DNA of 64,000 nucleotides from Aphelenchoides besseyi (GCA_024699855.1 JAMPIQ010000001.1:8122001-8186000), one strand, 5' to 3'. Shown: positions 12,228 through 29,000, counted from the stretch's first letter. Notes: generated from the letters alone by a model not told the origin. Made by a program: numbers and translations.

Positions 12228-13098
12228 ATGACGCAATTTTCCGTAACATCGAACTTTTCAGTAATCGTGAGTTTTGGATGATTGACTGATTTGTTGTAAA
12301 TAACGATTTCATAGGCAACTTGTTTAGTTTGCGGATTCTCGGCTCTAATTGCTTTAGTTAGTCTCTTCGATGTCTTCGAAATTCTCGTTGCTGATTTCGA
12401 GTTGATCGTTTTTGTACTATTGATCGTAGTTAACATTGCCGTTGGAATTGGCTCAATGTTAAGTTCGATTATGACTCCAATCGACGATGTAATGGCCATT
12501 TTTTCTGCAACAATTTTTGCATGTACTTCACTTATCAATTGTTTCTGCACGATTGTGTTATGCGGTTTCGCACTCAAAGTAAGTTATCCATCATTAGAAT
12601 TGCCATTTGTTCTTGATAGATCAGCAGTGGAGTTATGACCGATTTTTTCATCGAGAGCTTGAACACAGCCTATGGATCACCTTTTCATCCACGAGCAGCA
12701 GCGGCCTGGGATTCCGTGCAACAAAACGTAGGGAGCAACAATCAATTCAATTCTTAATTATGATTAAGTGGCATTGTTGTGGTATCTATGAAGCAAATGA
12801 ATGGCGACGAAGTCGATGGTTTCTAAGCCAACGAACATTTCCACGCTCCGTCATCCCGACTTCGTGTTTAGATTCCGTAACAGTGGAGATATTCGACAAG
12901 GTTTGTTTGAGTCCCTGAGTTCATAATTAGGCTTATCTGCAGGGCTGTCTAAATGAATTCAAACGTCATGTTATTTTGTCCACAGTACTGGTAGTCACTT
13001 GTGCAATTGTTTGCTTTTTCGTGCAATTTAGATTTGCCTATCGATTAATTTGCAGAAGCAAAAACTACCAGTTGTATCAAGAAGCTCCGGTTTTGTAG
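12228..13098 (+). CDS. tetraspanin-like four-pass membrane protein
   Basis: Start exon 12228-12266 (MTQFSVTSNFSVI) splices to GCAACTTG. The next exon carries three hydrophobic segments (FSALIALVSLFDVFEILV, LIVFVLLIVVNIAVGIG, IFACTSLINCFCTIVLCGF). The large extracellular loop has WHCCGIYEANEW, matching the tetraspanin CCG motif, then TSCLDS and GCLNEFKRHV. A fourth segment (ILSTVLVVTCAIVCFFV) leads to a short tail QEAPVL. Tetraspanins organise membrane microdomains. The loop is short and holds few Cys besides CCG. Stop at 13096-13098. Confidence 0.75.
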
Positions 13099-13432
13099 AA
13101 ACGATCGTCAAACGAACTATGTGATCTCTTATCGCTGAATAAAACGGGTGATAATGAATATATTTTAATGTCAAATCGGTTAATTAACAACATAATAGAT
13201 GTTACTCTGGTAAACGACAAGCTTCGAGAGCATTACTTAGCGTGTATTTGACTTGAGAGAAGTCGCAGAAGCCAGCACTCGCTCTACATGTTCGGAACGC
13301 AATGAAGGCACTGATGCCATCACAGTTTCGAGTTTTCGTTTCCCATACGTCTTTTGAATCAACAAACCCGAAAAATAAATAATTAATCAGAGCTTACAAC
13401 GATATTGGCAAAATTGTTTTGAACACTATTTT

Positions 13433-13829
13433 TCAGTAATCATACCGTTTGCAAAATTTCTCTCCGTAACGGTCGAAGCAATTAGTTGCAACCAACGACT
13501 CGGCAATTCGATCGTATTCCACAGCGCCTTTAAAGCGATTGCACGATTGACAACATTGTATGAGTCTAAATCGATGATTAAAAGCGTTGGAACTTTGACA
13601 ACCTAAACTCGGCGTCTTGATTACATCGATGAGCGAAAACGGTCGCGTTAACTTTGATTAATCGTCGACAAGACACTTCTGAAAGCAGATCCCGACAGCA
13701 GGGCGGATGTCGGGTCTTCAGTGCTGAAATATACATTCACGATCAATAGAATATCCTCGTATCAAGCTGTTCACCTGAGAAACGATCCGAAACAGATAAA
13801 CTCAAAACCATAACGGCAAACAGAAACAT
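13433..13829 (-). CDS. small secreted Cys-rich protein
   Basis: ATG 13829 opens a signal peptide (MFLFAVMVLSLSVSDRFS). A junction then leads to PPCCRDLLSEVSCRRL and CNQDAEFRLIQCCQSC. Splicing over a 37-nt intron (GTTGTC..ATTTAG) is needed to join DAEFR to LIQCC. The Cys spacing, ending in CCQSC, resembles ShK-like extracellular modules, but I cannot assign it firmly. A second Cys group follows (TNCFDRYGEKFCKR). The frame stops at 13433. A further minus-strand open stretch to 13237 (VERVLASATSLKSNTR) looks coding and may be a 3' exon, but I found no in-phase junction. Confidence 0.5.
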
Positions 13830-13873
13830 TGATTAGTTTGAATCAAATAACAGCAAGCACGCAGATTTGTCCA

Positions 13874-14420
13874 TTACTCTTCGAGCTGAACAACCCGAAT
13901 GACCGAACAATCTCGCACAACCGGAAGGCGAACCTTTAAATCGTCGATGGTCGCAGTTCTATCTGTGGTTACACATCGCATTTCTTCGATGCACTTCAAA
14001 ACTGAGCGGAAATTCTCGACGACAAAAAGTCGCAAAGTTGTCCAATTTGATTGTCTTCTGCGTGACTCAACACAAAAAATGTTCAATTGGTTTCGTAGAT
14101 ACGTGAGCCGATCAAACAATTACAAACTTGTAATTCACGACATTCTATCAGACCGATTGTACCATTGAAAACTAAAGGTATATTGATTTAGAAGTTACAT
14201 TCGCTTCTTGTGCTTCTGAGCTTTCGATAAGCGACTTTTGTTTTTCAAAAACAGTTCACAAGACGACACAAAATTACTTAATTGTTGGAATACCCAAAGT
14301 ATGATTGCAACAGAGATTTCGAGAGAAGACCTTCGATGTCAAAATGACATGAATGCCACAAAATGCTTAGACATCAAAACAACTAAAGTGATTTCGCTAA
14401 TCAGAAGCTTTCTCAGATGA
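13874..14420 (-). other. uncertain minus-strand coding exons
   Basis: Several minus-strand stretches look protein-like: one around 14320-14195 ending KAQKHKKRM, one around 14170-14050 with FNGTIGLIECRELQVCN, and one ending RDCSVIRVVQLEE at 13874. They lie in different frames and I could not join them with consistent splice phases. They may be exons of one small gene between cullin-1 and the secreted Cys-rich protein, or partly chance. No family was recognised. Confidence 0.2.
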
Positions 14421-14503
14421 TTCTAAATGTTCATGTAATTCATTGACAACTTCAAATCGATTATTTATTCGCTAAAATCACACGAAAAAGAGAAAACAGG
14501 TGA

Positions 14504-17315
<2,812 letters not shown>

Positions 17316-17679
17316 GATTGAAAGCTAAAAACAAAAATAAAAACGTCGTTCCGTAGAACACGACACACGCAATACGTTCGTTTTAAAGCACATGATAAGA
17401 AAAAAACCAAAATCACATGAACATTTGAAACGCTTGTTATCGAATTTTACTTTCTAACTGGGATTGGAGATTTACAAAGATTTTTTTACGTAATATGGAA
17501 AATCCAGAGGATTTAAAGCGCGTGCCCGAAAACAACAGAAACGATGACCAGCCGACGTATGTGTTGCTCAAGTTCGACCATCGATTTTTGGTGGGAAGAA
17601 GACTGAGAAATTAGGCAAAAAGCTCATTTCTGATCGAAGTACAACACTCGAGTTTTCGTCCACGTGAAAATAAATTGTG

Positions 17680-18534
17680 ATGGTCAGTCTTGCTGCAAAT
17701 ACGTGGTATTTGTTGAGTAAGTTGTTTCCGGATCGAGAACACACGTCGCTCAATCGACGAGTTGTTGATTTGGAGCCGTTGAGACGAGCAAATGTTCCGA
17801 TTTTCTTCATAGTTGGTAAGACTAATTTTTTTGTATGTTCTAATCGAATTGCATATAGGTGGTCCGGGATCGGGAAAAGGTACTCAATGTGCGAAGATCG
17901 TTGCGAAGTACGGACTCACTCACTTGAGTTCCGGTGATCTGCTTCGCGAGGAAGTTAAGTCGGGGTCTCCACGTGGTGGCCAGTTGACGAAGATCATGCA
18001 AGCAGGAGAATTGGTTCCGTTGGTATGTTTTTCGGTATTTCGATCATGAGCAGCAAAGTTTAGGAGATTGTGTTGGATTTGGTGAAAGAAGCGATTTTGA
18101 AAGCAGTAAAGAGTGGAAGTCGCGGGTTTTTGATCGACGGATATCCACGTGAAGTGAAACAAGGAGATCAATTCGAAGAAGAGGTGAGTAATCCTTTCAT
18201 TTTGTTTCCAATGAAAGTTCAGATCCAACCGTGCAAGTTAGTAATTTTCTTCGATGTGAGCGAAGAAACGCTTGTGAATCGTTGCTTACAACGAGGAATG
18301 ACCAGCGGTCGTGCCGACGATAATGTGGAGACGATCAAGAAACGTCTACAAACGTTCAATACTGCTACTCAACCGGTTGTTGAACACTATACTAAAAAAC
18401 AAAAGTTGGTTAGAGTAAGTGATAATCAACGAGAACAGTCAGTAAGAAACCTATTTCAGATTGAAGGCGAGGGATCGGTGGATGAGATTTTCGCTGAAGT
18501 TTGTCAACACTTGGACAAAGCGATTGGTGTCTGA
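17680..18534 (+). CDS. adenylate kinase isoenzyme 1-like
   Basis: Catalyses ATP + AMP = 2 ADP in the cytosol. P-loop [13 protein letters not shown], then the AMP-binding region [30 protein letters not shown], and the lid [17 protein letters not shown]; it ends LDKAIGV. The protein has the short-lid AK1 form. ATG 17680 gives [31 protein letters not shown], and the segment before the P-loop resembles nematode AK1 proteins. An upstream ATG at 17495 (MENPEDLKRVPENN) has a strong donor (GAC|GTATGT) that could splice in phase to the ACGAGCAAATG site near 17788, so a second N-terminus is possible. Introns fall after GTTG (17815), at 18022 and at 18184, and another precedes the last exon. Confidence 0.92.
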
Positions 18535-18832
18535 TTGAATGATTGTGTCTAAAAGTGATTGTTGCATAAAACTCTCTGATTTCGTTAACTTCCAACAGCA
18601 ATGAGCACAATCACGATTGTTATCTATTTAATAAACTTCGTAGGGTAATCTGTCTAATTTTGTAGTGAAGTGCTTGTTTAATGAATAAATTTGTTCATTA
18701 AATAAATGTTGAAATGTAGCAGAATGGTGTTATGATCCAGATTAACTCTTTTGAATATGTTGTTTATTGGTTCACGATTTGAACATATTGCGACGTCTAT
18801 TTGTCGTTCATTGCAGCTGATCGACCGTAAGA

Positions 18833-19793
18833 ATGTCTGCGGTTTGTGCTCAAAACGTTTTGACCTGCAAAGGTGATGTTTACGGCGGTGTGACTGTGAA
18901 AACTGCAGAATCGATAGAAACCGATTTCAATTCGAAAATTCCGACTGTCGATGAAGCCCGAAAAAAATTGGTGCATTCGATTGAGCACTGGAAAAAGTCG
19001 AAGATCAATGGTGTTTGGTTTGAAGTTGACATTAAAGTAAGCTGAAGAACACTTTCAATCGTTTATATTAATGTTTAGCATTCGTTTTGGGTCCCAATTT
19101 TGGTGGAAAATGGGTTCACTTATCATCACGCTCAATCAAATCAAGTGACTTTGACTCGCTGGTTGCCGGAAGATCGTCCCTCGTCATTACCAAAGTATCC
19201 ATTCACAAGTGTTGGAGTTGGCGGAGTTGTTGAGGACGCAAATGGACGAATTTTGCTCATGAAAGAACGTCGTGGTCTCTACCTCGGTTGGAAGTTTCCT
19301 GGAGGATTGTCTGATCCGAATGAGTCGATTGCTGACGGTTAGCATATTCCGACACAATGATCAAATACAAAAAGTTTCTAGCTGTTGTTCGAGAGGTTCT
19401 TGAAGAAACAGGCGTGGAAACGGTTTTTGGTGGAGTTCTAATGTTTCGACACTTAAAAACAACTCCATTTTACAAAGACACTGGTGATTTGTATTTTGTC
19501 TGTTACTTGAAACCCAAAGATGAAACCAAACTCGAGACAACACCTTGTCCAAATGAGGCTGCGGCAGCTCAGTGGCTCACACGGTAACAACAACTGAATC
19601 ACTACGTTCGCTAATCATTAGTTACAGCGAACAAATTAGAGAGCTTCCTCGTGGCGAAATTCACGAGTTCCATCACGCGATTCTTGAGCGATTGGATGCA
19701 ATGAAGACAAGTGGTCGTCGAGGCTGCTATTTGACCTCGTTTGATCCGAAGCGAACGGGATGGAAGCCATGGGATTTATATCAGTACGACTGA
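18833..19793 (+). CDS. Nudix hydrolase, NUDT6-like
   Basis: Hydrolyses nucleoside diphosphates linked to another moiety; NUDT6-type members have a distinct N-terminal domain. The Nudix box is present across a splice site: GGLSDPNESIADG then AVREVLEETGVE, matching G-x5-E-x7-REVLEE-x-G with the metal-binding glutamates. The N-terminal domain (VYGGVTVKTAES..., VHSIEHWKKSKINGVWFEV) fits the NUDT6/GFG group. The C-terminus is GCYL..FDPKRTGWKPWDLYQYD. Exons: 18833-19036, about 19080-19339, and onward from about 19383. The last exon and 3' flank (about 19720-19850) reappear in diverged form at 51.35-51.45 kb. Confidence 0.85.
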
Positions 19794-20450
19794 AATTTGC
19801 ATTTATGTTCGATTTAGTCTTGCCAAATAGTAATAAACCAATTAATCACTTACTTGACTTCAAACAATAACTGTTAACATTAGCAATCCTTTAAAAGGCC
19901 ACGAACGGTGCAGCCGTATCATTGGACGATGCGAAGTAAAACCAACAACTTGAATATTCCATATACTTTGTCGCTTAATGGACGATTATCTTCGTTGTTG
20001 TCGACACTACTCACCAAGTTTGTATTAATTTACTGCAAACTGTTGGCTTTTGAGTAGCATTTTTGAAAAACATGTCACTTAACATCTCACAATTCAGATA
20101 ACTTCTCAGAAGTGATCAGAACCTCATTTACACAATGCAATGTCAAGTTCTTGTCAGTAACTTTTGACGCTTTTTCGACAAACGCGTCAGTGGTCAATAT
20201 CCGCACCGGTCAGTTGGTCCATTCCGGCTTGGACGCGGCAAAAAGGGCGTTTGCGCGATTTCTTCCCGCGTCGCCCACCAAGTGATATGCGCTGGGGACG
20301 CCGATTTGCCTTTTTTGTCACTCACTCATCCCACTTTCACCCAACCGATCAGTCGAGCTTTTATTGTGCTCTGGTACATTTTTGAACCGAAATGTCTGGA
20401 GAAAAATGAACTATCTACTCAAAAGCAATTTTGCTTAAACAGGATCAAGT
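19794..20450. other. intergenic region
   Basis: About 650 bp downstream of the Nudix gene. It begins with AATAAA (TAGTAATAAACC, about 19830). The block 20160-20340 is richer in G+C and has short open frames without splice support. It may hold the promoter of the next gene. Confidence 0.4.
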
Positions 20451-20968
20451 ATGTGTGTCGCCGTCCAGACGACAAGACGATATCAGCTTTCGAGTGTTCC
20501 AAATACTTGGTTAGTTTTTCTATTATCACGGGTCCTTCTAACCATTAGTCTTCAGTTGATCTCATGAGACCTGCGCGCGTCTCAATTGTACCGGATCTAT
20601 CATTTTGGTGTATTATACTACCGTGGCAACGAGAAGAAATTCTCTGTCTCAGCAATAAAGGACAAAGAGATTGGGACCTGGGCAACGTCCTTCAAGTTAA
20701 CGTTGAAGGAGATTCAAACTTGGAATCGACTACTAATTGTACAATGTGTGGCTCTAATTGAATACGAGCACGAGTACGCAGACAAGTTCTCGGCTGTTAG
20801 CAGAATTTTCACAGGTTCTTATTTGCCGTATTATCTTAAGTCGACTTTATTTTAGGGCGCATTGCACTGAATCTTTCGAGCGATATAGATGAGGCTCAAA
20901 ATCATGGTGGTATCATCAGGCAACTACAAAAACAGTTATATTATCTTCTATGTGGTGCGAAATCATTG

Positions 20969-22895
<1,927 letters not shown>

Positions 22896-25282
22896 ATGTT
22901 TTCGTTAGATTTTGTTTCTAATCCAAAAGAAGAGACCGTTAGTCATATTTTGCAGCTATTTGTTCTGAACTGCAATTTAGATCGACGGAAATAAAAACAA
23001 AGAAACAAGTCAAAAAGTTCGTTTGATTTCGATTTATTTGGCTGATCAGTTGAATTTGTCTCAATCGTATCGTCCGATTAAACAAGTCGTATTGGAGCTG
23101 TTAGAAAGAATACAACAACACGAAGTAAAGTTTGCGAAAACGTCAACTCAGTTTTATCGTCGTGGAGCAAAGGTTAGCTACAGAAATTTTGAATTCACAT
23201 TTTTTGTAGAAAATTCTTGTTAATCCCGTTGCGTGTACTCATTTCTGTTTATATTGTCAAACACTGAAGACAGCCGATGCGCAGCTATTCATCGATCCTT
23301 CATCGACTTGCAAAATTACTCTCTTATTTCTAATACAAAGATTCGTGGAGTTTTTCTTTCGCAATTTATCAAGAATTGGTGGAAAAGAAGTGCAGTTGTG
23401 GGACCAGCAACTTTGCAAATTAGGTCTGACGAAGGTTGGCTGAAGTTCATTGGCTAAGAATAGCTTGTAGGTGGACGCTTCGATTGTGCTAAGCGTTCAA
23501 GCAATCACAAGTGAACGTATGTCGTTGTGCAGAATTCAAACGAAAACCGAAAAGATCGTGCGAAATCAAAAACAAATGAGAAAAGCGGCAATTGAAGGAG
23601 ACAAATCGATCAATTTCCCCGAATTGAATTGGAATCCAGTGGAGATGAAACAACTTGAGTTGGAACTGATGAGAACTGAACTGTTGGATATGGACGACGC
23701 GTGCTTGATTCTCCAATGTGCTGAAAGAAGCGAGTTTTGTGAGGCGGATTGTTAACTCAAAAACGATTTCAGTGCGGCAAGCAATCGAACGCGGTATCTA
23801 TCTTCTAGAAGTTAAACGCAAAGCTTTGGATCTACATTCTGACGGAGCGGACCGTATGGATCCAAACAAAGCGGTTGTGAAAATTCAGGCGGTCAGTTTA
23901 CACTTTCGATTCACTCATCAGTTTTCAGATCACACGCGGACATTTGGTAAGAAAACGGATCAAAAAGTTGCGTGAAGATGAAGCTCAAGTATTGGGTATG
24001 AACATCGAAGCATTGCTCAAAGAACGAACAGCTGCGAGACATCCAACAGCAAACTCATTACCACAATCTCTATTCCAATCGTTGAAGTCCTTGTCCATGG
24101 TCGACATTCCGGTTGACTTTAAATGGCCAAAAACGGTAAAAAGTAATTTCAATTAGTGAAATTATTGTCTTTTAGTTTTCTGCGCTTATTGAAATCTTAC
24201 ACAACAACTTCTACTTAACTGACCCTTTTGACGAAATCAACAAAACGACGACTGCGAAGTCCGCATCCGACCAGAAGTTGTACGCTAGATTTAAGAACTC
24301 GAATCGCGAAGTTGAAGCAGCATTGAATCGGTTAATGAGTGCGGAGATCGCGGTTCTTGGATACGACGACGAAAAAACCCGGCCGTTAGATGACATGATT
24401 AGCTATGAAGTAGAGTGCCGTGTAAATGGAGAGCTTTTCTTTTTTGATCTTCGAAATATTTTGTATATGCTTATTGTCATGCCTTCTAGTACTCTAAGTC
24501 TCGTGTGTTCTTATCGATTTTGAATTTCAGTCTTATTTCCATGGCCCGCATTGCATGTCAAACGGAACATCGTCCTACTGACTGGACAAACTGGTGCAGG
24601 AAAACACTCGTGGATCAATGGCATGGCACGGAAGGTCGGCGCTGTCCGGATAACATTGAACAATAAAACGTTGGCAAAAAGGCGAAGAACGAAGACAATT
24701 AAAGACATCAAATTGGTGAGTTTGAGTGTAATCTTCAATTAATCGTTTGAGTGTTTTCGTTCTGTTCTTTCGACCGCAACGCCTTTGTTATCTTTGAACA
24801 ACTCGAGTTTTTCAACGAAAAGAACGCAAACAAAGGATCGGCTTTCAAGGTACTTTTCGATAGCGATCAACCGTAAACTTTTTTGTTCAGAATTTCTACC
24901 GCGAATTCATCAAGACGTTTATCGGCGAAGAGCAACTGAACTGTCAGATAATTGGAATAAGCACAAAACCATATCTCGAACCCGAAGTTTTGTCGCTTTT
25001 TAATTCCTTTGTTTCTATTCATAATCCAACTGTGGTCGAACGTTACGGTAAACAAGAACGTGAAAAACGATTACGCAGTTGACTTCAGAACTAATTGCCG
25101 ATGATTTGAGTCGACGCCAAGAAGAAAGCAAACTCAGCAAGATACCTCGACATCTAACCGAGTTATCACGCGTAAGTTCTCATCTCCTTCTCTGATGTGT
25201 TTACTGTTTTCAGAAAACAAAGTTAATGTCGTGCGCTGACACGGTGGAAACAATCGGAAAGAAATGTTCACGTAAACTATGA
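22896..25282 (+). CDS. IQ- and AAA-domain protein, IQCA1/DRC11-like
   Basis: In ciliated organisms IQCA1/DRC11 is a subunit of the axonemal nexin-dynein regulatory complex. Start exon 22896-22937 (MFSLDFVSNPKEET) joins IDGNKNKE in phase over about 40 nt. The N-terminal helical part reads SYRPIKQVVLELLERIQQHE and MRTELLDMDDACLILQ. The IQ motif AVVKIQAITRGHLVRKRI is followed by KKLREDEAQVLGMN, very like IQCA1. A P-loop is present (LTGQTGAGKHSWINGMA). Later exons give FVIFEQLEFFNEKNANKG and IGISTKPYLEPEVLSLF, then end KKCSRKL. At least nine exons. The AAA module looks reduced. Some junctions (around 23260-23460 and 24400-24530) were not fully resolved. Confidence 0.7.
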
Positions 25283-25373
25283 TCAGCCAAAGTTTATTTA
25301 TTATTTAATAGGAGTTGACGCACATCACAAATAAACGGAGTACGAACAGGAATCGGGAAAAGAACGGGGATGC

Positions 25374-25380
25374 GAGGTAG
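25374..25380 (-). promoter_or_regulatory. let-7-family seed match 1 (CUACCUC in mRNA)
   Basis: Plus strand GAGGTAG; 7-mer complement of let-7 nt 2-8 in the hbl-1 3' UTR, the most distal of the four. Confidence 0.75.
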
Positions 25381-25434
25381 TGAGAGACTTGAGTGATTAA
25401 GATGCTCTCGTTAACTGTTAGGTAACGACTTCAA

Positions 25435-25441
25435 GAGGTAG
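25435..25441 (-). promoter_or_regulatory. let-7-family seed match 2
   Basis: Plus strand GAGGTAG, about 60 nt from match 1 and 44 nt from match 3, a spacing compatible with neighbouring occupied sites. Confidence 0.75.
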
Positions 25442-25478
25442 ATTTCTTTCCTAACTCGGGGTATTTATGGGTATCACA

Positions 25479-25485
25479 GAGGTAG
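25479..25485 (-). promoter_or_regulatory. let-7-family seed match 3
   Basis: Plus strand GAGGTAG in the distal cluster of the hbl-1 3' UTR. Confidence 0.75.
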
Positions 25486-25768
25486 ATTGAAGAAAAGGAC
25501 GGGTACTCCGAAGAAAAAAGTGGACGGCGGGAAGATTGCAACTCTAACGACGATACTATTCTATTCATTTAACAACTAGCGAATTTGTCAATGAAGAGTC
25601 TGCAAACGATTCCCGTTTTTTAATGGCGATTAAATGGCGATAAACAAAAACCATGCACTTGGGTGTGTGTACAAATTGGAGTAATAGAACTTCAAACAAA
25701 AAAGGAGCTGAGTGATGATTAGAAGATGTGTAGAAAATCTGTGGCTCATCGGCTTTCGACGATACCGT

Positions 25769-25776
25769 TCCCTGAG
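25769..25776 (-). promoter_or_regulatory. lin-4/miR-125 8-mer seed match (CUCAGGGA in mRNA)
   Basis: Plus strand TCCCTGAG equals the first eight bases of lin-4, so the transcript carries a full 8-mer site including the A opposite position 1. Confidence 0.7.
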
Positions 25777-25999
25777 CTTATTTGATTGCAAACCGTATGA
25801 GTACCACGTTTTCTTGAGAATGAAAAAGTGCAAAAAACTGCGTAATGGCAAAAGAAAATTAATTACAAAAATGAATAACGTTCATGTGCTTAACAAGAGC
25901 AAACGAACGTTATCGAGCGCAAAACAACCGCTTCGACTTTTAAGAGAAAGCATAGACCATGTAGCGAAAGGATCAGAAGAGTAACCGAGTGGCGCGGTC

Positions 26000-26006
26000 G
26001 AGGTAG
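26000..26006 (-). promoter_or_regulatory. let-7-family seed match 4
   Basis: Plus strand GAGGTAG only about 33 nt after the hbl-1 stop codon, just outside the zone usually cleared by terminating ribosomes. Confidence 0.7.
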
Positions 26007-26038
26007 AAAAACGGTTGTAAAGGAGGGATGAAAGATGA

Positions 26039-29000
26039 TCAGTGCTTCTCTTGATACAAATGAAGATTAAAGTCGAGAGCGGTTGCTGCGTTATGACCGC
26101 AACGATTGCATTTGAATGGCAGTTCGTAGCCATGGAATCCCAAATGAATCTGATACAAAGCTTGATCTTGAAACGCGATAACGCAATGCTGGCAAGTATA
26201 CGGCATCATTGTAGCCCGTCGATCCTAAAACACCAAGTTCAAAAGTAGTGTTTCGTTGAAAGAACCTGAATATCGTTTGAGAATTGAGCGATTAGTGAGT
26301 TCAGTTGATGATTTGGAGCACCATTTGCTAGTGGACCAAGTGGAATTGGTTGGACAAGCGAATTGTTATTCAAATTAGATGTTTCGGACTAAAAATCCCA
26401 TTAAGATTGCTATCGAGGACAATGAACACTCACCGAGTTTTGCTTGTCGTCGACGTGGTCAGTATCCATATGATCTTCCGTTGTGTCCGGTGAGTTTTTG
26501 CCCTGGAGTCGTTGAGAGATCAAGTCGAGTTTATTAGCTTTTCGTTTCTTGGCTCCGACATGAGCAGTTGTCGAGGGAGCCGATGAATAGGGTGAGCTAC
26601 TGGCGACATCCATTGATTTGTGAGAATCTGATGGCGACGAAGAGGTATCAATCGCTTCTTCGTGTGTTTCACTCGATCCACTCGTATGTTCTTCGTTGTA
26701 ACCGTCGTGTAAACCAACTCGCGGCGTTGAAACAGTGGTGTTCGTTGTTGCACCGGAAGCTTCGGGAGTTTCGACTGTTCGATTGTCCAATTTAACTTCG
26801 TGATCATTCAATTCGCTTTTACCCAACGAATTTGTACCGTGTAAATTAACTGAAGGCAAAGTAGACGGCGGAACAGATTGAGCTTGTTGATTGCGAAGAG
26901 CAATTCCGTTACGAAGTTGACCGACAAGCTCTTGAAACGCATGTTGTTGGGATTGAAAAAGCAGTGGATTTGCGTTCATACTGCCGTACAAATTCAATTG
27001 TTGTTGTTGAGGTTGTTGGTTTGCGTGTTGTCTGAGCACGAAATGATTGATTTTGTGAGCAAGGAGTTCATCTTGAGAGTTCGCCGTGAATTCGCACAAA
27101 TCACACTTCGGTCGTGCCATGAATCCATGGAGCATTGGTTCGTGATTCATTCGGTTCAGTTGTTGTTGATGCAACAAAAACTGATGCAACTGTTGCGCGT
27201 TGTTTGACGTTGCAATTGGCTGATGCAAAAGTGAATTGAGTCGTGGAGTTGCAGAAGACAAACGAATTTGAGATGCACCGCCACTTGGTGTGTCAGAAGA
27301 TGGAACAGTCGATTGGGCAATTGCCATCGTGACTTGAGAATTGTTATCCGAATATTGACCGTTCTGTTCGCGTTGATGTCGTTCAAGAGCTTCAAGATCA
27401 TCGCCCGGAATGTCGTAGTTCTTCATCGATTCAGTTTCCATGTCGTCCATATTCTCGTCCATTGTATCGCTATTTTCGTCGCCCAAAACTTGTCCTTGAA
27501 CTCGACGATGATTGTATTTTTCAGTGTGCATTCTAAAACATTTCGATTAGCGGCGTTTCAGCTCAATCACTTACTTCAGACTATGAGAATATTTGGTTTG
27601 GTAAGTGCAGTCTTGACAACGATACTGATAAATTAGCGTGTGCGATTTCATGTGCGAGTTGAGCATACTCTTGTTCACACACGTGTATTCACACTTCGAA
27701 CACTTGAACGGTTTCTCGTTTTTGTGTCCACGTTCATGGTAAATCAAGTGATGACTGAAAGTAATGTTTCTGTTATTGCAACTGACCTTTAACTTCTTAC
27801 CGATACTCAGTAATGAACGGGCAAATCTTGCAGCACATTTGTTTTTCGACGGGAATATGAATTCGATTGTGAATCCATGAACCTTCTTTGGTTGTAGAGA
27901 CGTGCTTGCATTGTTTACATTCGTATTTTTTCGGTTTTCCAGCACTTCGTTTCACCGGTGTTGTTTGCGTGTTTTCGTTTTGTCCCGAGGAATTGCTGTC
28001 TTCTCCAATATCATCTTGAACTGCACCACCGCTATCTGCCAATGCTCGAATTTGTTCCAATGCACTCGGTAGACGAATCGATTGTTGAGCGTTTTCGTTT
28101 GAATCCGTTCGATTTGTTTCCATTGGAATTTCGCCGTTCGCTACAGCCACTTCTTGACGTTGTTCGAGGGTATGCGAGTCGAGCATATGCTTCTTTAAAC
28201 GACCTTCAGTACGCGAAGTATAATTGCAAATTTTGCATTGATGACATCCATGGGTGTTCATGTGCGAATTGTAATGAAATTTCGATGAGCAACCAAAACC
28301 ACAATGCCAGCAAATCCAACCGTTTCCATCCGATGGAGTTGTTGGTGCTTCGTGTCCCGGTGGGCGGAAGAAAGTGCGACTTCTCCCTTGATTTGCGGCA
28401 CGACCATTTTCAGCTGAAACTGATGGCGTAGAAGCAAGAAGATTGGCTGATTTTTCAGTTGAAACAATTCCGCTGAGATTTTGAGACACCGCAAGTAGAA
28501 GTCGTCTGTAATAGTTACGATTAGACTTGTTTTTTCGAGTTTAGAACTTACGCTTGTTCTTCATCATTTAACATCGGGTTGCTCGTTCCTGCTTGATTCG
28601 TGTTTTGTGACTCTTCGGCTGCTGATTCGGTTTTTGATTCGGCAACCAGTGGACTCAAATGCACAACGTTCTCTTGGTTTTGTTGAAGATTCTGAACACT
28701 TGCAGGCGAACTCAGTCGAAGAGCAATGGGTTCAGTGATTGCTTCTTCTTTGGCAACTCGGCAAATGGCTGAAGGTCGTAAACCGGGCGATAACAGCGGA
28801 TGATGTATGATGGCTTGTAATTCGGGAGCTGCCGACTGGGCTGATGTCAATTCGGCGTTGTTGAGAGCGGAATGTGGACGTTGATTTTGATTGACCATCG
28901 CTGCCATCTGAGACCAAAGATCGTTGTGTCGAGTAAGAAGTTCCTGGAAATTATTTTCGTGTTCATAAGAAATTTGTTTTTGTTTTTACGGTTTTAATGG

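Larger units (their letters stand above)
25290..26038 (-). promoter_or_regulatory. hbl-1 3' UTR with clustered microRNA seed matches
   Basis: The region from the hbl-1 stop to the AATAAA-containing tract at about 25290-25305 is about 740 nt and has no supported coding sequence. In mRNA sense it holds four exact CUACCUC heptamers (complement of let-7 seed nt 2-8) and one exact CUCAGGGA (lin-4/miR-125 8-mer). Roughly 0.05 let-7 heptamers are expected by chance in this length. let-7-family and lin-4 control of hbl-1 is established in C. elegans. Here the sites are seen but not tested. Confidence 0.8.

Noticed and set aside
25374..25485. Treating the GAGGTAG cluster as a plus-strand microRNA gene
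   Set aside because: No hairpin arm complementary to an extended let-7 sequence is visible. The heptamers lie in the antisense of an mRNA 3' UTR, which is the expected place for target sites.
26520..28431. Plus-strand ORFs up to 157 codons across hbl-1
   Set aside because: They are antisense readings of zinc-finger and Gln-rich exons.
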